Below, one piece after another: positions 8,534 to 16,736 of a stretch of DNA of 64,000 nucleotides. Numbering within the stretch: the stretch's first letter is position 1; the number at the start of each line of letters is the position of its first letter. Source of the stretch: Pseudomonas marvdashtae (GTDB taxonomy: Bacteria; Pseudomonadota; Gammaproteobacteria; Pseudomonadales; Pseudomonadaceae). The notes below the pieces were generated by a model. That model had not been told where the DNA came from and did no database searches. It was given only the letters and a program-made list of their open reading frames with translations. Made by a program: the position numbers and the translations under genes. Location of the stretch: assembly GCF_014268655.2 (NCBI RefSeq), contig NZ_JABWQX020000001.1, forward strand, positions 2,572,001 through 2,636,000, given 5' to 3'.

Positions 8534-8553
8534 TGTTTCATCGTTGAGACAGG
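8532..8553. promoter_or_regulatory. Candidate activator site 2 upstream of fapA
   Basis: CCTGTTTCA-N4-TGAGACAGG, 9-bp arms with a single mismatch. Same TGTTTCA-N4-TGAAACA consensus as site 3. Confidence 0.55.
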
Positions 8554-8684
8554 CTCATGGGCTGCAAAGGGCCATCTGCTGTCGTTTGGCTATGATTTGA
8601 GCCCTGGGGCAGGGTGTTTCAGTGACTTGACAGTCAGGGCTGGAACGCCGCGAGGTGGCCCTGGATCCGGGTTTGAGGCAGTCG

Positions 8685-8708
8685 TGATGTTTCAGGGATG
8701 AAACATCA
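8685..8708. promoter_or_regulatory. Candidate activator site 3, perfect palindrome
   Basis: Arms TGATGTTTCA and TGAAACATCA, fully complementary over 10 bp around GGGA. It lies about 250 bp upstream of the predicted fap start and just overlaps the stop of the kinase gene. Confidence 0.6.
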
Positions 8709-9233
8709 TCGAGCCTGGAGGAGCTGCGACACCGCTGCAAACACCTGCTCGCGTCGCTGCGCCCAGTCGCCCTCGACTTTGAGGAACGCTTGCCGATGGC
8801 GCATCAGCCAGTGCTCTATCGCCTCGAAAAACGCCAGCCGTTCCGTCAGCGCTGGCTGGCAGCGCAGGCCATCGCCGACCCATTCGACCTGCTCGGGGCT
8901 GAGCAGCAGGTGCAGGTCGTATTGGCGCGCCAGCAAGGCCGGTTCGAGCCAGTCCGGGCAGTCGCCAAAGAGGGTCTGGCTCCAGAGAATATTGCTCAGC
9001 AGGTGGGTGTCGAGGATCAGCAATGCCGGCTGCCGGGCGCGGGCCGAGTCTTCCCAGGCCAGTTGCCCGGTGGCGATGTCGGTGATGTCGGCCAGGCAGG
9101 TATCACGCTGGGTTCGTTGCATGAAATGGCGCACGTACTCATCCACCCGCACGCCACCGAAGTGCGCCTCCAACTGCCCCGCCAACCAACTCTTGCCGCT
9201 GGATTCCGGGCCGGTCAGCACCACCACTTTCAT
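8706..9233 (-). CDS. NadR-like AAA ATPase, probable ribosylnicotinamide kinase
   Basis: 175 residues. Begins MKVVVLTGPESSGKSWLAGQLEAHF, where GPESSGKS is the P-loop typical of the kinase domain of NadR; ILDTHLL is the Walker B-like segment. No nucleotidyltransferase domain is present. The start ATG overlaps the pnuC stop by four bases (ATGA), so the two are translationally coupled. PnuC needs intracellular phosphorylation of nicotinamide riboside to trap it, and this enzyme is the obvious candidate. Kinase activity is inferred from family and context. Confidence 0.82.
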   Translation of the reverse strand: MKVVVLTGPESSGKSWLAGQLEAHFGGVRVDEYVRHFMQRTQRDTCLADITDIATGQLAWEDSARARQPALLILDTHLLSNILWSQTLFGDCPDWLEPALLARQYDLHLLLSPEQVEWVGDGLRCQPALTERLAFFEAIEHWLMRHRQAFLKVEGDWAQRREQVFAAVSQLLQAR

Positions 9234-9793
9234 GTGCGCAGTGCCGGGTCGGCGCGCCATTCCCGCCAGCCTTGCACGGCCAGCAGGGTGAACAGGGCAT
9301 AGAGCGCGGCGGTAAGGTGCAGGCCCTTGTAGATGAACAGGCCGACAAAAATCACATCCAGGACGATCCACAGCGGCCAGCACTGCACGCGTTTGCGCGC
9401 CATCCACCATTGGGCGACCAGGCTGAAACCGGTGAGCGCCGCGTCGAGCCAGGGTTGGGCGGCATCGGTCCAGTGCGCCATGGCGCCCCCCAGCAGCAAG
9501 CTGCCCGCCGCACCGATGGCCAGGCCGAGCAACACCGAGGGTCCGCCGAGGCGCGTCACCTGCCGCCCGTGATGGTTGCCGCCAGCGCGGGTCCACTGCC
9601 ACCAGCCGTACAGTTGCAGCACGGCATAGACCCCTTGCAACAGCATGTCGGAGTACAACTTCACCTCGAAGAAAATCCAGCTGTACAGCAGCACCATGAC
9701 CAGGCCGATCGGCCAGCACCAGGGATTCTGCTTGACGGTCAACCAGACAGCGATCACGCCGAGGGCCGCGGCAAACAGTTCAAGCCCGGACAT
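9230..9793 (-). CDS. pnuC: PnuC, nicotinamide riboside transporter
   Basis: 187 residues, almost all hydrophobic, with about seven membrane segments and the tryptophan-rich signature of PnuC: KQNPWCWPIGLVMVLLYSWIFFEVKLYSDM near the N-terminus and QWWMARKRVQCWPLWIVLDVIFVGLFIYKGL near the C-terminus. It imports nicotinamide riboside by facilitated diffusion, driven by phosphorylation inside. It has AAGGAAC before the ATG and forms a two-gene operon with the NadR-like kinase. Confidence 0.92.
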   Translation of the reverse strand: MSGLELFAAALGVIAVWLTVKQNPWCWPIGLVMVLLYSWIFFEVKLYSDMLLQGVYAVLQLYGWWQWTRAGGNHHGRQVTRLGGPSVLLGLAIGAAGSLLLGGAMAHWTDAAQPWLDAALTGFSLVAQWWMARKRVQCWPLWIVLDVIFVGLFIYKGLHLTAALYALFTLLAVQGWREWRADPALRT

Positions 9794-9901
9794 GGTTGTT
9801 CCTTGGGGAAGTCGGAGAGGGCGGGGATTGTAAACGTAATGGCGCGGACAGCTCCAATACCAATGTTGAATGGGCTGCCGCTATGGCGAGCAAGGGATTA
9901 C

Positions 9902-9961
9902 GATCGTTCCCACGCTCCTGCGTGGGAATGTCGCCAGGGGCGCTCCGCGTTCCGCTTCTGA
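9902..9961. repeat. Single REP-type palindrome copy
   Basis: The 60 bases share all but one position with 36687-36746. The core is a hairpin, TTCCCACG-CTCCTG-CGTGGGAA. It lies between pnuC and the chemoreceptor gene. Confidence 0.75.
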
Positions 9962-9983
9962 TCAATGCGGGCCCAAATAGTCC

Positions 9984-11618
9984 TTAGACCCGAAACTGCT
10001 TGAGCAGCCCGTTGAGCTGTTCGCTCAGCCCTTTTAGGCGCGCGCTGGCCAGGCTTGACTGTTCCGCCGCCATCGCGGTGCTGTGGGACAGGCCGGCGGC
10101 TTGGGTGACGTTCTGGTTGATGTCTTCCACGACGTGGGCCTGTTGCAGGGTGGCACTGGCGATGGAGGCGTTCAGGCTGTTGAGGTTGCGCAGGGCCTGG
10201 CCGATGGCGTTAAGGCTCGCGCCCGCAAGGCCGGCCTGCTCGATGGTCAGTTGCGAGGCGCGGCTGCTGTCACTGATGACTTTCACGGCGGCTTCGGAGT
10301 GATTTTGCAGGCGTTCGATCATGGCCTGGATTTCGGCGGTGGATTTTTGTGTGCGCTGGGCCAGCAGGCGCACTTCATCGGCCACCACGGCAAACCCGCG
10401 GCCCTGTTCACCGGCACGAGCGGCTTCGATGGCCGCGTTGAGCGCCAACAGGTTGGTCTGCTCGGCAATCGAGCGGATCACTTCCAGCACGCTGCCGATC
10501 TGGGTGCTTTCGCTGGCCAGGGTGCGGATCACTTCCACCGCCTGATCGATGGTCTGGGAGAGGCGGTCGATCTGCTGCAAGCTGCCATCGATATTGACCT
10601 GGCCTTGCTGGGCCTGGGATTCGGCGTCGCGCATTTCGCTGGCGGCGTGTTCGGCGTTTTTCGCCACGTCCTGCACGCCGTAGGTCACTTCGTTGATGGC
10701 GGTCGCCACCAGTTCCATTTGTTGCGACTGTTGTTGGCTGCGCTGCTGGGCTTGCGCGGCGTCGTTGCCCAGTTCGTTGGACGATTGCCCCAATTCACTG
10801 GCCGAAACCTGCAACTGGCTCACCACTTGGCGCAACTTGGCGGTAAAGGCATTGAAGTGCCGCGCCAGTTGGGTGACTTCGTCCTGGCCGTGAGTGTCGA
10901 GGGTGCGGGTCAGGTCGCTCTCGCCGCTGGCGATGTTGGCCATGGCGTTTACGGTTTCCTGTAGGGGCCGGACGATGCTGCGCACGATCAAGGTCAGGAA
11001 CAGGCCCATGATCAGCGTGATTGCCAGGCCGATCAACGAGGCCTTGATCAACTGGGACTGGAACTCGACCTGCACGTCATCCACGTAGACACCCGAGCCG
11101 ATGATCCAGCCCCAGGGCTCGAACAATTTGACGTAGGAAGTCTTGCCGACCGGCGCTTCGGCACCCGGTTTCGGCCAGAGGTAGTTGATCATGCCGGCGC
11201 CCTTGGCCTTGGCGATGGCGACCATTTCATTGAACAGCGCATAACCGTTCGGGTCACGGATCGCCGAGAGGTTCTGGCCTTCGAGTTTCGGGTTGGTCGG
11301 GTGCATGACCATGACTGGCGTCAGGTCGTTGATCCAGAAGTAGTCGCTCTGGTCATAACGCAGGCCGCGCACCGCGCTGAGGGCTTGCTTCTGTGCCGCC
11401 TCGCGGGTCAGGGTGCCGGCGGTTTCCAGCCCATGGTAATAGGTCAACACGCCACTGGCGGTCTGGACCACGTGCTCGGTTTTCTCATACTTGGCCTGAT
11501 ACAGATCCGTGTGGATCTGCTTGAGCATGAACGCGCCCAGCGTGAACAACATCACGATGGACACGATCAGGATGAGCCACAAGCGTCGGCTGATCGATAC
11601 ACTGCGCAAGCTATTCAT
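9984..11618 (-). CDS. Methyl-accepting chemotaxis protein with sCache_2-type sensor
   Basis: 544 residues. Membrane segments at about 12-30 and 190-212 frame a periplasmic single-Cache domain with family landmarks ([52 protein letters not shown]). A HAMP domain follows ([23 protein letters not shown]), then a long cytoplasmic coiled coil with the conserved hairpin tip [32 protein letters not shown]. sCache_2 receptors usually bind small organic acids; the layout recalls the Pseudomonas malate receptor CtpM, but I cannot assign a ligand. It is monocistronic. Confidence 0.9.
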   Translation of the reverse strand: MNSLRSVSISRRLWLILIVSIVMLFTLGAFMLKQIHTDLYQAKYEKTEHVVQTASGVLTYYHGLETAGTLTREAAQKQALSAVRGLRYDQSDYFWINDLTPVMVMHPTNPKLEGQNLSAIRDPNGYALFNEMVAIAKAKGAGMINYLWPKPGAEAPVGKTSYVKLFEPWGWIIGSGVYVDDVQVEFQSQLIKASLIGLAITLIMGLFLTLIVRSIVRPLQETVNAMANIASGESDLTRTLDTHGQDEVTQLARHFNAFTAKLRQVVSQLQVSASELGQSSNELGNDAAQAQQRSQQQSQQMELVATAINEVTYGVQDVAKNAEHAASEMRDAESQAQQGQVNIDGSLQQIDRLSQTIDQAVEVIRTLASESTQIGSVLEVIRSIAEQTNLLALNAAIEAARAGEQGRGFAVVADEVRLLAQRTQKSTAEIQAMIERLQNHSEAAVKVISDSSRASQLTIEQAGLAGASLNAIGQALRNLNSLNASIASATLQQAHVVEDINQNVTQAAGLSHSTAMAAEQSSLASARLKGLSEQLNGLLKQFRV

Positions 11619-11856
11619 ACGCTGTCACTCCGGTTTCTTATTCTTGTCATTATCGACGACGGCACTCTAACGCTCGGCGCCTGGACATGGTTGACCTGGG
11701 TCATGACGCGGCAGCGTTAGCAGGGCTTGTCTGATAGGATTTCGGCCCCGCAGCGCAAAACCTGAGCCCGTTCTGATTTTTCATTGGTTTTTTTTGAAAG
11801 GTCGCGGTTATCGTGCAGCCGCTGCGTGCACCTGCGTACCGCTTAAATATTGATAA

Positions 11857-11880
11857 GGCCCGAACGAACGGGTCTTTTTT
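11857..11880 (+). terminator. Terminator-like hairpin directly before the uppP ribosome binding site
   Basis: GGCCCG-AACGAA-CGGGTC (one G-U pair) followed by TTTTTT. The U-run ends one base before GGGGGA, the uppP ribosome binding site. It may end a short upstream transcript or act in the uppP leader. Confidence 0.45.
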
Positions 11881-11889
11881 GGGGGATGA

Positions 11890-12720
11890 ATGGATTTGTG
11901 GACTGCCTTTTCGGCACTGATTCTTGGCGTGGTCGAGGGCCTGACGGAGTTCTTGCCGATTTCCAGCACGGGGCACCAGATCGTTGTCGCTGACTTGCTG
12001 GAGTTTGGTGGCGAGCGTTCGATGGCGTTCAATATCATCATCCAGCTCGGGGCGATCCTGGCGGTGGTCTGGGAATTCCGGCGCAAGATCTTCGAGGTGG
12101 TGCTGGGCTTGCCGACCCAGCCCAGCGCCCGCCGGTTTACCGTCAATCTGCTGATCGCGTTTTTCCCCGCCGTGATACTCGGCGTACTGCTTGCCGACTG
12201 GATCCACCATTACCTGTTCAACCCGATCACCGTCGCCGCGGCGCTGGTGCTGGGTGGCTTCGTGATGCTCTGGGCCGAGAAGCGCCAACACCGCGTGCAC
12301 GCCGAAACCGTGGACGACATGACATGGAAGGATGCCCTGAAAGTCGGCCTGGCCCAGTGCATCGCGATGATTCCCGGCACTTCCCGCTCCGGGGCAACCA
12401 TCATCGGCGGCCTGCTGTTCGGCCTGTCGCGCAAGACGGCTACCGAGTTTTCGTTCTTCCTGGCGATGCCGACCATGGTCGGTGCCGCGGTTTATTCGGG
12501 CTACAAATACCGCGAACTGTTCGTCCCGGCGGACTTCCCGGTGTTCGCGATTGGCTTCGTCACGGCGTTCATCTTTGCCATGATCGCGGTCAAGGGGTTG
12601 CTGCGCTTCATCGCCAGCCACAGCTACGCGGTGTTCGCCTGGTATCGGATCGCGTTCGGCCTGTTGATCCTGGCGACCTGGCAATTTGGCTGGGTGGATT
12701 GGACATCGGTCAAGCCATGA
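11890..12720 (+). CDS. uppP: Undecaprenyl-diphosphatase UppP (BacA)
   Basis: 276 residues, integral membrane enzyme that hydrolyses undecaprenyl diphosphate to recycle the lipid carrier for peptidoglycan and other envelope polymers. Both catalytic signatures are clear: [15 protein letters not shown] near residue 16 and the P-loop-like [29 protein letters not shown]. Length is standard. The start at 11890 has GGGGGA just upstream; an out-of-frame ATG at 11886 is ignored. The last four bases overlap the next gene. Confidence 0.96.
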   Translation: MDLWTAFSALILGVVEGLTEFLPISSTGHQIVVADLLEFGGERSMAFNIIIQLGAILAVVWEFRRKIFEVVLGLPTQPSARRFTVNLLIAFFPAVILGVLLADWIHHYLFNPITVAAALVLGGFVMLWAEKRQHRVHAETVDDMTWKDALKVGLAQCIAMIPGTSRSGATIIGGLLFGLSRKTATEFSFFLAMPTMVGAAVYSGYKYRELFVPADFPVFAIGFVTAFIFAMIAVKGLLRFIASHSYAVFAWYRIAFGLLILATWQFGWVDWTSVKP

Positions 12721-13139
12721 ACGATTCAGGCAGGCGCGCCGCGCGTCAAGCCGGCGGGCCCGTGCAGAACCTGCGATTGAAACTGGCTGTGTTTGCGTTG
12801 CTCTGCGCCTTGCCATTGTCCGGCTCGCTCTTGCTCGGGCTGCAAGGCGAATCGTGGGTGCCGATGGTCGCTTATGGCATCGTCAGTGTGGTGGCATTTT
12901 TGTTGTACTGGAGCGACAAGCGCAAGGCGCGTTCCGACGCCTGGCGCACGCCGGAGAACGTGCTGCATGCCGTGGAACTGGCGGGCGGCTGGCCCGGCGC
13001 GCTGCTCGCCCAGCAGCTGTTTCGCCACAAGACCCGCAAGGTGTCGTTCCAGGTGGTGTTCTGGTTCATTGTGTTGCTGCACCAGGGATTCTGGATCGAC
13101 CAATTGTTTTTGGGTGGTCATCTGTTGGCATGGGTCTAG
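12717..13139 (+). CDS. DUF1294 membrane protein
   Basis: 140 residues. Two hydrophobic segments (about 25-42 and 49-64), then a conserved cytosolic-looking stretch, [45 protein letters not shown], which is the DUF1294 signature, and a final membrane segment ([19 protein letters not shown]). Function unknown. Its ATG overlaps the uppP stop (ATGA), so it is translated with uppP, but no functional link is established. Confidence 0.85.
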   Translation: MNDSGRRAARQAGGPVQNLRLKLAVFALLCALPLSGSLLLGLQGESWVPMVAYGIVSVVAFLLYWSDKRKARSDAWRTPENVLHAVELAGGWPGALLAQQLFRHKTRKVSFQVVFWFIVLLHQGFWIDQLFLGGHLLAWV

Positions 13140-13144
13140 GCCTC

Positions 13145-13164
13145 AAAAAAAGGGCCGGCTGCCC
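13145..13164 (-). terminator. Probable dnr terminator
   Basis: On the minus strand GGGC-AGCCG-GCCC is followed by TTTTTTT, directly after the dnr stop codon. The stem is short, so the call is moderate. Confidence 0.5.
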
Positions 13165-13166
13165 AG

Positions 13167-13844
13167 TTATTGCTGGTAATCCACCAGTTCATCCTCAGCC
13201 AGAATGCGAATATTACGTCGCTCCATGGCAATCAACCCGCCATCGACCAGACGATGGAGGATCCGTGAAAAGGTCTCCGGCTGGATGCCCAGCTTGGAGG
13301 CCACCAGGCGCTTGGACACTTGCAGCACCACCTGGCCGTCCCGTGGGTCGCGCTCCTGCAACAGGAAATTGATGACCCGTCGGCTGGCGCTGGCCAGGGT
13401 CAGGTTGTCGATGTCCTTGAGGCGTTGGTGCAAGTGGATGCTCATGCTGGCCAGGATTGCCAGGCAGACCTTGGGCTGGTCCTCCAGGGCCTTGCGGTAA
13501 TGGGTGCCTTCGATGCTCACCAGCACGCTGTCCTTGATCGCCGACGCGCTGACCGGGTAACAACGGGCCTGGCTGAACAGCAGGGCCTCGGCAAAGGTCT
13601 GGCCGGGCTGGATGATTTCCACCAGGTTTTCCTGGCCTTCGCCCGTGACACGGAACAATTTGATCTGGCCGCTGACCAGCAGGAAGAACCGCTTGGCCGG
13701 GTCGCCCTGATGCATGAGCGTGCTGTTGCAGGGCAGCCGCTTGAGTACGGCCAAGTTGCACACGTCTTCGAAAACCCGTTCTGGCAACTGGCTGAACAGG
13801 TGATGACGGCGCAACAGTAGAACGATGGAAGGGTGGGTCAGCAT
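13167..13844 (-). CDS. dnr: Dnr-type Crp/Fnr regulator of denitrification
   Basis: 225 residues. N-terminal cyclic-nucleotide-like sensory domain (LMHQGDPAKRFFLLVSGQIKLFR), a long dimerisation helix, and a C-terminal winged helix with recognition helix QPETFSRILHRL, which keeps the E-SR pattern that reads FNR-type TTGAT half sites. The N-terminal cysteine cluster of Anr/Fnr is absent, so it is not an oxygen-sensing Fe-S protein; Dnr in P. aeruginosa senses NO through haem. Length matches Dnr. Placed just downstream of narXL and facing the same way. A call of Dnr rather than another Fnr paralogue rests on lacking cysteines plus context. Confidence 0.85.
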   Translation of the reverse strand: MLTHPSIVLLLRRHHLFSQLPERVFEDVCNLAVLKRLPCNSTLMHQGDPAKRFFLLVSGQIKLFRVTGEGQENLVEIIQPGQTFAEALLFSQARCYPVSASAIKDSVLVSIEGTHYRKALEDQPKVCLAILASMSIHLHQRLKDIDNLTLASASRRVINFLLQERDPRDGQVVLQVSKRLVASKLGIQPETFSRILHRLVDGGLIAMERRNIRILAEDELVDYQQ

Positions 13845-13985
13845 GGCGTACCTCCGCGTGCCGTCATGGTAGGGCCCTGGGCCTCGCCGGCCTATGCCTC
13901 GGCAGGCTTACCTCGGAAGAGGGATGGGGTGTCACTGCCGACGCAATTCCCGTGGCGAGGGAGGTGCCTATCCATCAACCTCGGT

Positions 13986-14633
13986 TCAGCCCGCCCCACG
14001 CAAATGCTCCATCGCCCACACCGCCGCTTCGACCCGTGAGCGCAGGCCGAGCTTGTGCAGCAGGTTCTTGACGTGGACCTTGACCGTGCCTTCGGTGATG
14101 CCGAGTTTGTGGCCGATGACCTTGTTGCTGTAGCCGCTGGCGATGGTCCTGAGGACCTGGCGCTCGCGTTCGGTCAATTCCACGTCGGCTTGGCGCGGCG
14201 GCGAGCGCAGGGCCTGGGCCATGACGCGGGTCAGGCCGGGACTGATCACCAGGGCGCCGCCGAGCGCGTCGCGGATGTACTGGATCAGCAGTTCGGGTTC
14301 CATGTCCTTGAGCAGGTAGCCGTTGGCGTCCAGGCGCAGGGCGTCGCGGATATCGTCTTCGGCGTCCGATACGGTGAACAGCAGCACCTTGCCGGTGTAG
14401 TTCATGGCCCGCAGGCGGCGCAGGGTCTCGATGCCATTCATCTGCGGCATGTTGTTGTCCAGCAACACCAGGTCGGGCTTGAGCGGTTCGATCAGTGCCA
14501 GGGCTTCTTCGCCGTGGCTGGCCTCGCCGACGATCTGCAGATCGTCTTCGAGTTCGAGCATCTGGCGGATGCCGCGGCGCATCATCGGATGGTCGTCGAC
14601 CAGCAGCAAGGTGTGACGCAGGGGGGCGTTCAT
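13986..14633 (-). CDS. narL: NarL, nitrate-responsive response regulator
   Basis: 215 residues. Receiver domain with acidic pair at D13-D14, phospho-acceptor D59 (LVLLDNNMP) and lysine in YLLKDMEPE. LuxR-type DNA-binding domain follows (TERERQVLRTIASGYSNKVIGHKLGITEGTVKVHVKNLLHKLG). Together with NarX it activates nitrate reductase genes when nitrate is present. The start codon overlaps the narX stop (ATGA). Heptamer pairs matching NarL sites lie between narX and narK1. Confidence 0.95.
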   Translation of the reverse strand: MNAPLRHTLLLVDDHPMMRRGIRQMLELEDDLQIVGEASHGEEALALIEPLKPDLVLLDNNMPQMNGIETLRRLRAMNYTGKVLLFTVSDAEDDIRDALRLDANGYLLKDMEPELLIQYIRDALGGALVISPGLTRVMAQALRSPPRQADVELTERERQVLRTIASGYSNKVIGHKLGITEGTVKVHVKNLLHKLGLRSRVEAAVWAMEHLRGAG

Positions 14634-16429
14634 GTTGCGATGCCTTCGGGGTGGTGGCCCAGGAATTCCGGTTGGAAGCACACCTGGATACGGGTGCCCT
14701 GGGGCGTTCGGGAGAGAATTTGCAGTTCGCCGCGCAGGCTGCGGGCGCGTTCGTTCATGATGTTCAGGCCGTGGTGTTCGCGTTGGTCGACTTCGCCACT
14801 GAAGCCACGGCCATCGTCTTCGATGGACAGCCTCACGGTTTCGCCGTCCTGGCGCAGTTCGAGCCAGGCGTTTTCGGCGTGGGCGTGGCGCAGGCAGTTG
14901 GACAGCGCCTCGCGGGTGATCTGCAAGACGTGGATCTGCTCGCTGGCCGCCAACTCGAAGGCCAGGGTGTCGATGAACAGGTGGACTGTGAAATCGCCCC
15001 GGCTGGAGAATTCCTCGGCAGTGTCCTTGAGCTCCTGGACCAGCCCGTCGTCGCGAATCTGCAAGCGAAAGGTGGTCAGCAACTCCCGCAACTGGCGATA
15101 GGCGTTATTGAGGCCCTCGCGCAGCTCGCCAGTGACAGCCTCCAGGGTCTGCACCGGTTCGCCGCGACGCATCAGCGTCTGCATGCGGCTGACTTGCAGC
15201 TTCATGTACGACAGGGCCTGGGCGAGGGAGTCATGCAGTTCCCGGGCGATGATCGTGCGCTCGTCGAGCAGCAACAGGCGATGGTCCTGCTCACGCTGGC
15301 GCTTGAGCGACAGCGTGGTGCCGATCAGGTTGGCCAGGGCCTGGATCAATGCGGTTTCCCAGGGTTGCGCCGCATGACCGTCGACAAAATGCGCCTTGAG
15401 CTCACCCAGCTCGTTGCCCTGGTTGCTGATGCTGAAGGCCTGCGGACGCGCGGCGTTATGTTTATGGCAACTGGCGCAATCGCTGCTGGCGCACACCTGG
15501 CGGCTGGCGGCGCCATGCAGGGCCAACAGGTGCTTGGCCGGGGCCTGCAATTGCCCTTGCAGGCACAGCGTCAGGCGCAACCCCGGCAAGCGCTGCTGGA
15601 AGCGCCGGATCAATTCATCCAAGCCTTCGGCATTGGCCTGGCGCGTCGCCAGGCTGCGACTGCTCTGGTAGAGCAATTCGAGGGCGGCATTGGCCTGTTG
15701 CAGGTTCAGGGTCTTTTGTTGCACCTGGGCTTCCAGGGTGCGGTGGGATTGCTCGATGGTCTCGGCCATGGTGTTGAAACTGGTCGCCAACTGGCCCAGC
15801 TCATCCTCGGACTGATGGTTGACCCGCACCTGGAATTCGCCACGGCGAAAGCGCTGGGTGGCGTCCACCAGTTCCTGCAAGGGCGTGACCACCCCGTACT
15901 GCAATTCATACAGGCCGATCAGCAGGATGATCATGGTGCTGAACAACGCCATGCCCTGGATCGTCTGCTGCCAGCCTTGTTTGTGTTCGCTCTGACGTTG
16001 CAGCAGGGTGACGAACCGGTCCAACTGGTTGACGAAGGCGTTGGCATTGGCCTGGAAAAACGCCGAGTCACCGCCCTCGATGGCCGGGCGCAAGGTCTGG
16101 TTCCAGCGTTGCACAAGGTCGCGATAGCTCTTGTGCAGGGACGTTTCAGGTCCGTCTTCAAGCACCGCCCGCAGCGACGGGCTGTCGAGGCGCTGCTGCA
16201 GGCTGTCGATAATCGCCGGGATATCGTCGCTTGCCCCCGCCGCCAGTTTCCAGCTCAGGTGGTAGGTCTCCATGCGCACGGAACCGGCGGTGTTGATGGC
16301 GGCAGCGTCGCCCTGGCTGAACCAGGCGATCAAGCCGGCGCTCAAGGAACTGGCCAGGGCCAGGATGGCGATCAGGATCACCGCCAGCCCGGCGCGAGCG
16401 GGCAGGGAGCTGCGCAGCCAGCCCATCAT
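14630..16429 (-). CDS. narX: NarX, nitrate/nitrite sensor histidine kinase
   Basis: 599 residues. Membrane segments at about 13-36 and 163-185 enclose the periplasmic sensor, whose first helix contains the nitrate-binding P-box (AINTAGSVRMETYHLSWKL). HAMP follows, then a cysteine-containing central module (CASSDCASCHKHN), a HisKA_3 domain with the phosphorylated histidine in ARELHDSLAQALSYMK, and the ATPase (ALSNCLRHAHAENAWLEL; DDGRGF). It phosphorylates NarL. It is transcribed divergently from narK1 across a 307-bp control region. Confidence 0.95.
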   Translation of the reverse strand: MMGWLRSSLPARAGLAVILIAILALASSLSAGLIAWFSQGDAAAINTAGSVRMETYHLSWKLAAGASDDIPAIIDSLQQRLDSPSLRAVLEDGPETSLHKSYRDLVQRWNQTLRPAIEGGDSAFFQANANAFVNQLDRFVTLLQRQSEHKQGWQQTIQGMALFSTMIILLIGLYELQYGVVTPLQELVDATQRFRRGEFQVRVNHQSEDELGQLATSFNTMAETIEQSHRTLEAQVQQKTLNLQQANAALELLYQSSRSLATRQANAEGLDELIRRFQQRLPGLRLTLCLQGQLQAPAKHLLALHGAASRQVCASSDCASCHKHNAARPQAFSISNQGNELGELKAHFVDGHAAQPWETALIQALANLIGTTLSLKRQREQDHRLLLLDERTIIARELHDSLAQALSYMKLQVSRMQTLMRRGEPVQTLEAVTGELREGLNNAYRQLRELLTTFRLQIRDDGLVQELKDTAEEFSSRGDFTVHLFIDTLAFELAASEQIHVLQITREALSNCLRHAHAENAWLELRQDGETVRLSIEDDGRGFSGEVDQREHHGLNIMNERARSLRGELQILSRTPQGTRIQVCFQPEFLGHHPEGIAT

Positions 16430-16512
16430 TGAGGCTGACTGCGCATGAAAATCTGCAACACGAACATGAGCGACGCCTGGACCTGGGGCGTAGTCGCCGA
16501 TCCTGGGCGCAC

Positions 16513-16528
16513 TACCTCTAAAGAGTTG
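16513..16528. promoter_or_regulatory. NarL 7-2-7 site (weaker)
   Basis: TACCTCT-AA-AGAGTTG. The left heptamer fits the NarL consensus TACYYMT exactly; the right one departs at two positions from AKRRGTA. Confidence 0.5.
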
Positions 16529-16575
16529 TCGGCCGCTCCGTTTCGATAAAAGCTTCGGCAGACGTGTTCAATGCA

Positions 16576-16599
16576 TTGATAAATAAGGGGTCTTATCAA
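16576..16599. repeat. Spaced inverted repeat of Anr-like half sites
   Basis: TTGATAA (16576-16582) and TTATCAA (16593-16599) are perfectly complementary but 10 bases apart. Single Anr half sites are recognisable, yet the spacing does not fit one Anr dimer. Confidence 0.45.
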
Positions 16600-16609
16600 A
16601 TTCAGGCTC

Positions 16610-16625
16610 TACCCCCTTAGAGGTA
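16610..16625. promoter_or_regulatory. NarL 7-2-7 site
   Basis: TACCCCC-TT-AGAGGTA, an inverted pair of NarL heptamers with the required 2-base gap. It lies about 95 bp upstream of the inferred narK1 transcription start. Confidence 0.65.
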
Positions 16626-16663
16626 GACGGCCCCAGCATAGGCCAGTACCACCGGGGCGCACG

Positions 16664-16677
16664 TTGACCCAGGTCAA
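16664..16677 (+). promoter_or_regulatory. Anr/Dnr box of the narK1 promoter
   Basis: TTGAC-CCAG-GTCAA, a perfect dyad fitting the Fnr-family consensus TTGAY-N4-RTCAA. Centred at 16670.5, it predicts a class II start near 16712, leaving a short leader before narK1. Confidence 0.75.
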
Positions 16678-16736
16678 GTTTTAGCGGGGTTCGCGTCACT
16701 AGTCTGCGCTCAACGAATTGACTGGAGTGCAGCGTG

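Larger units (their letters stand above)
8400..8705 (-). other. fapA control region
   Basis: 306 bp without a gene, between the 3' end of the NadR-like kinase gene and fapA. It holds the -24/-12 element and the TGTTTCA/TGAAACA inverted repeats listed separately. A further single half site, TGTTTCA, lies at 8615-8621. No sigma-70 promoter stands out. Confidence 0.6.
16430..16736. other. narX-narK1 divergent control region
   Basis: 307 bp with no gene. It contains two NarL-type 7-2-7 heptamer pairs, an unusual spaced inverted repeat of Anr-like half sites, and an Anr/Dnr box placed for class II activation of narK1, each listed separately. Confidence 0.7.

Noticed and set aside
13845..13985. 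Anr box upstream of dnr
   Set aside because: Only a single TTGAT half site is visible on the minus strand, without the opposite half.
14495..16432. A 645-codon plus-strand frame antisense to narX
   Set aside because: narX carries every expected domain; the antisense frame is a codon-bias shadow.
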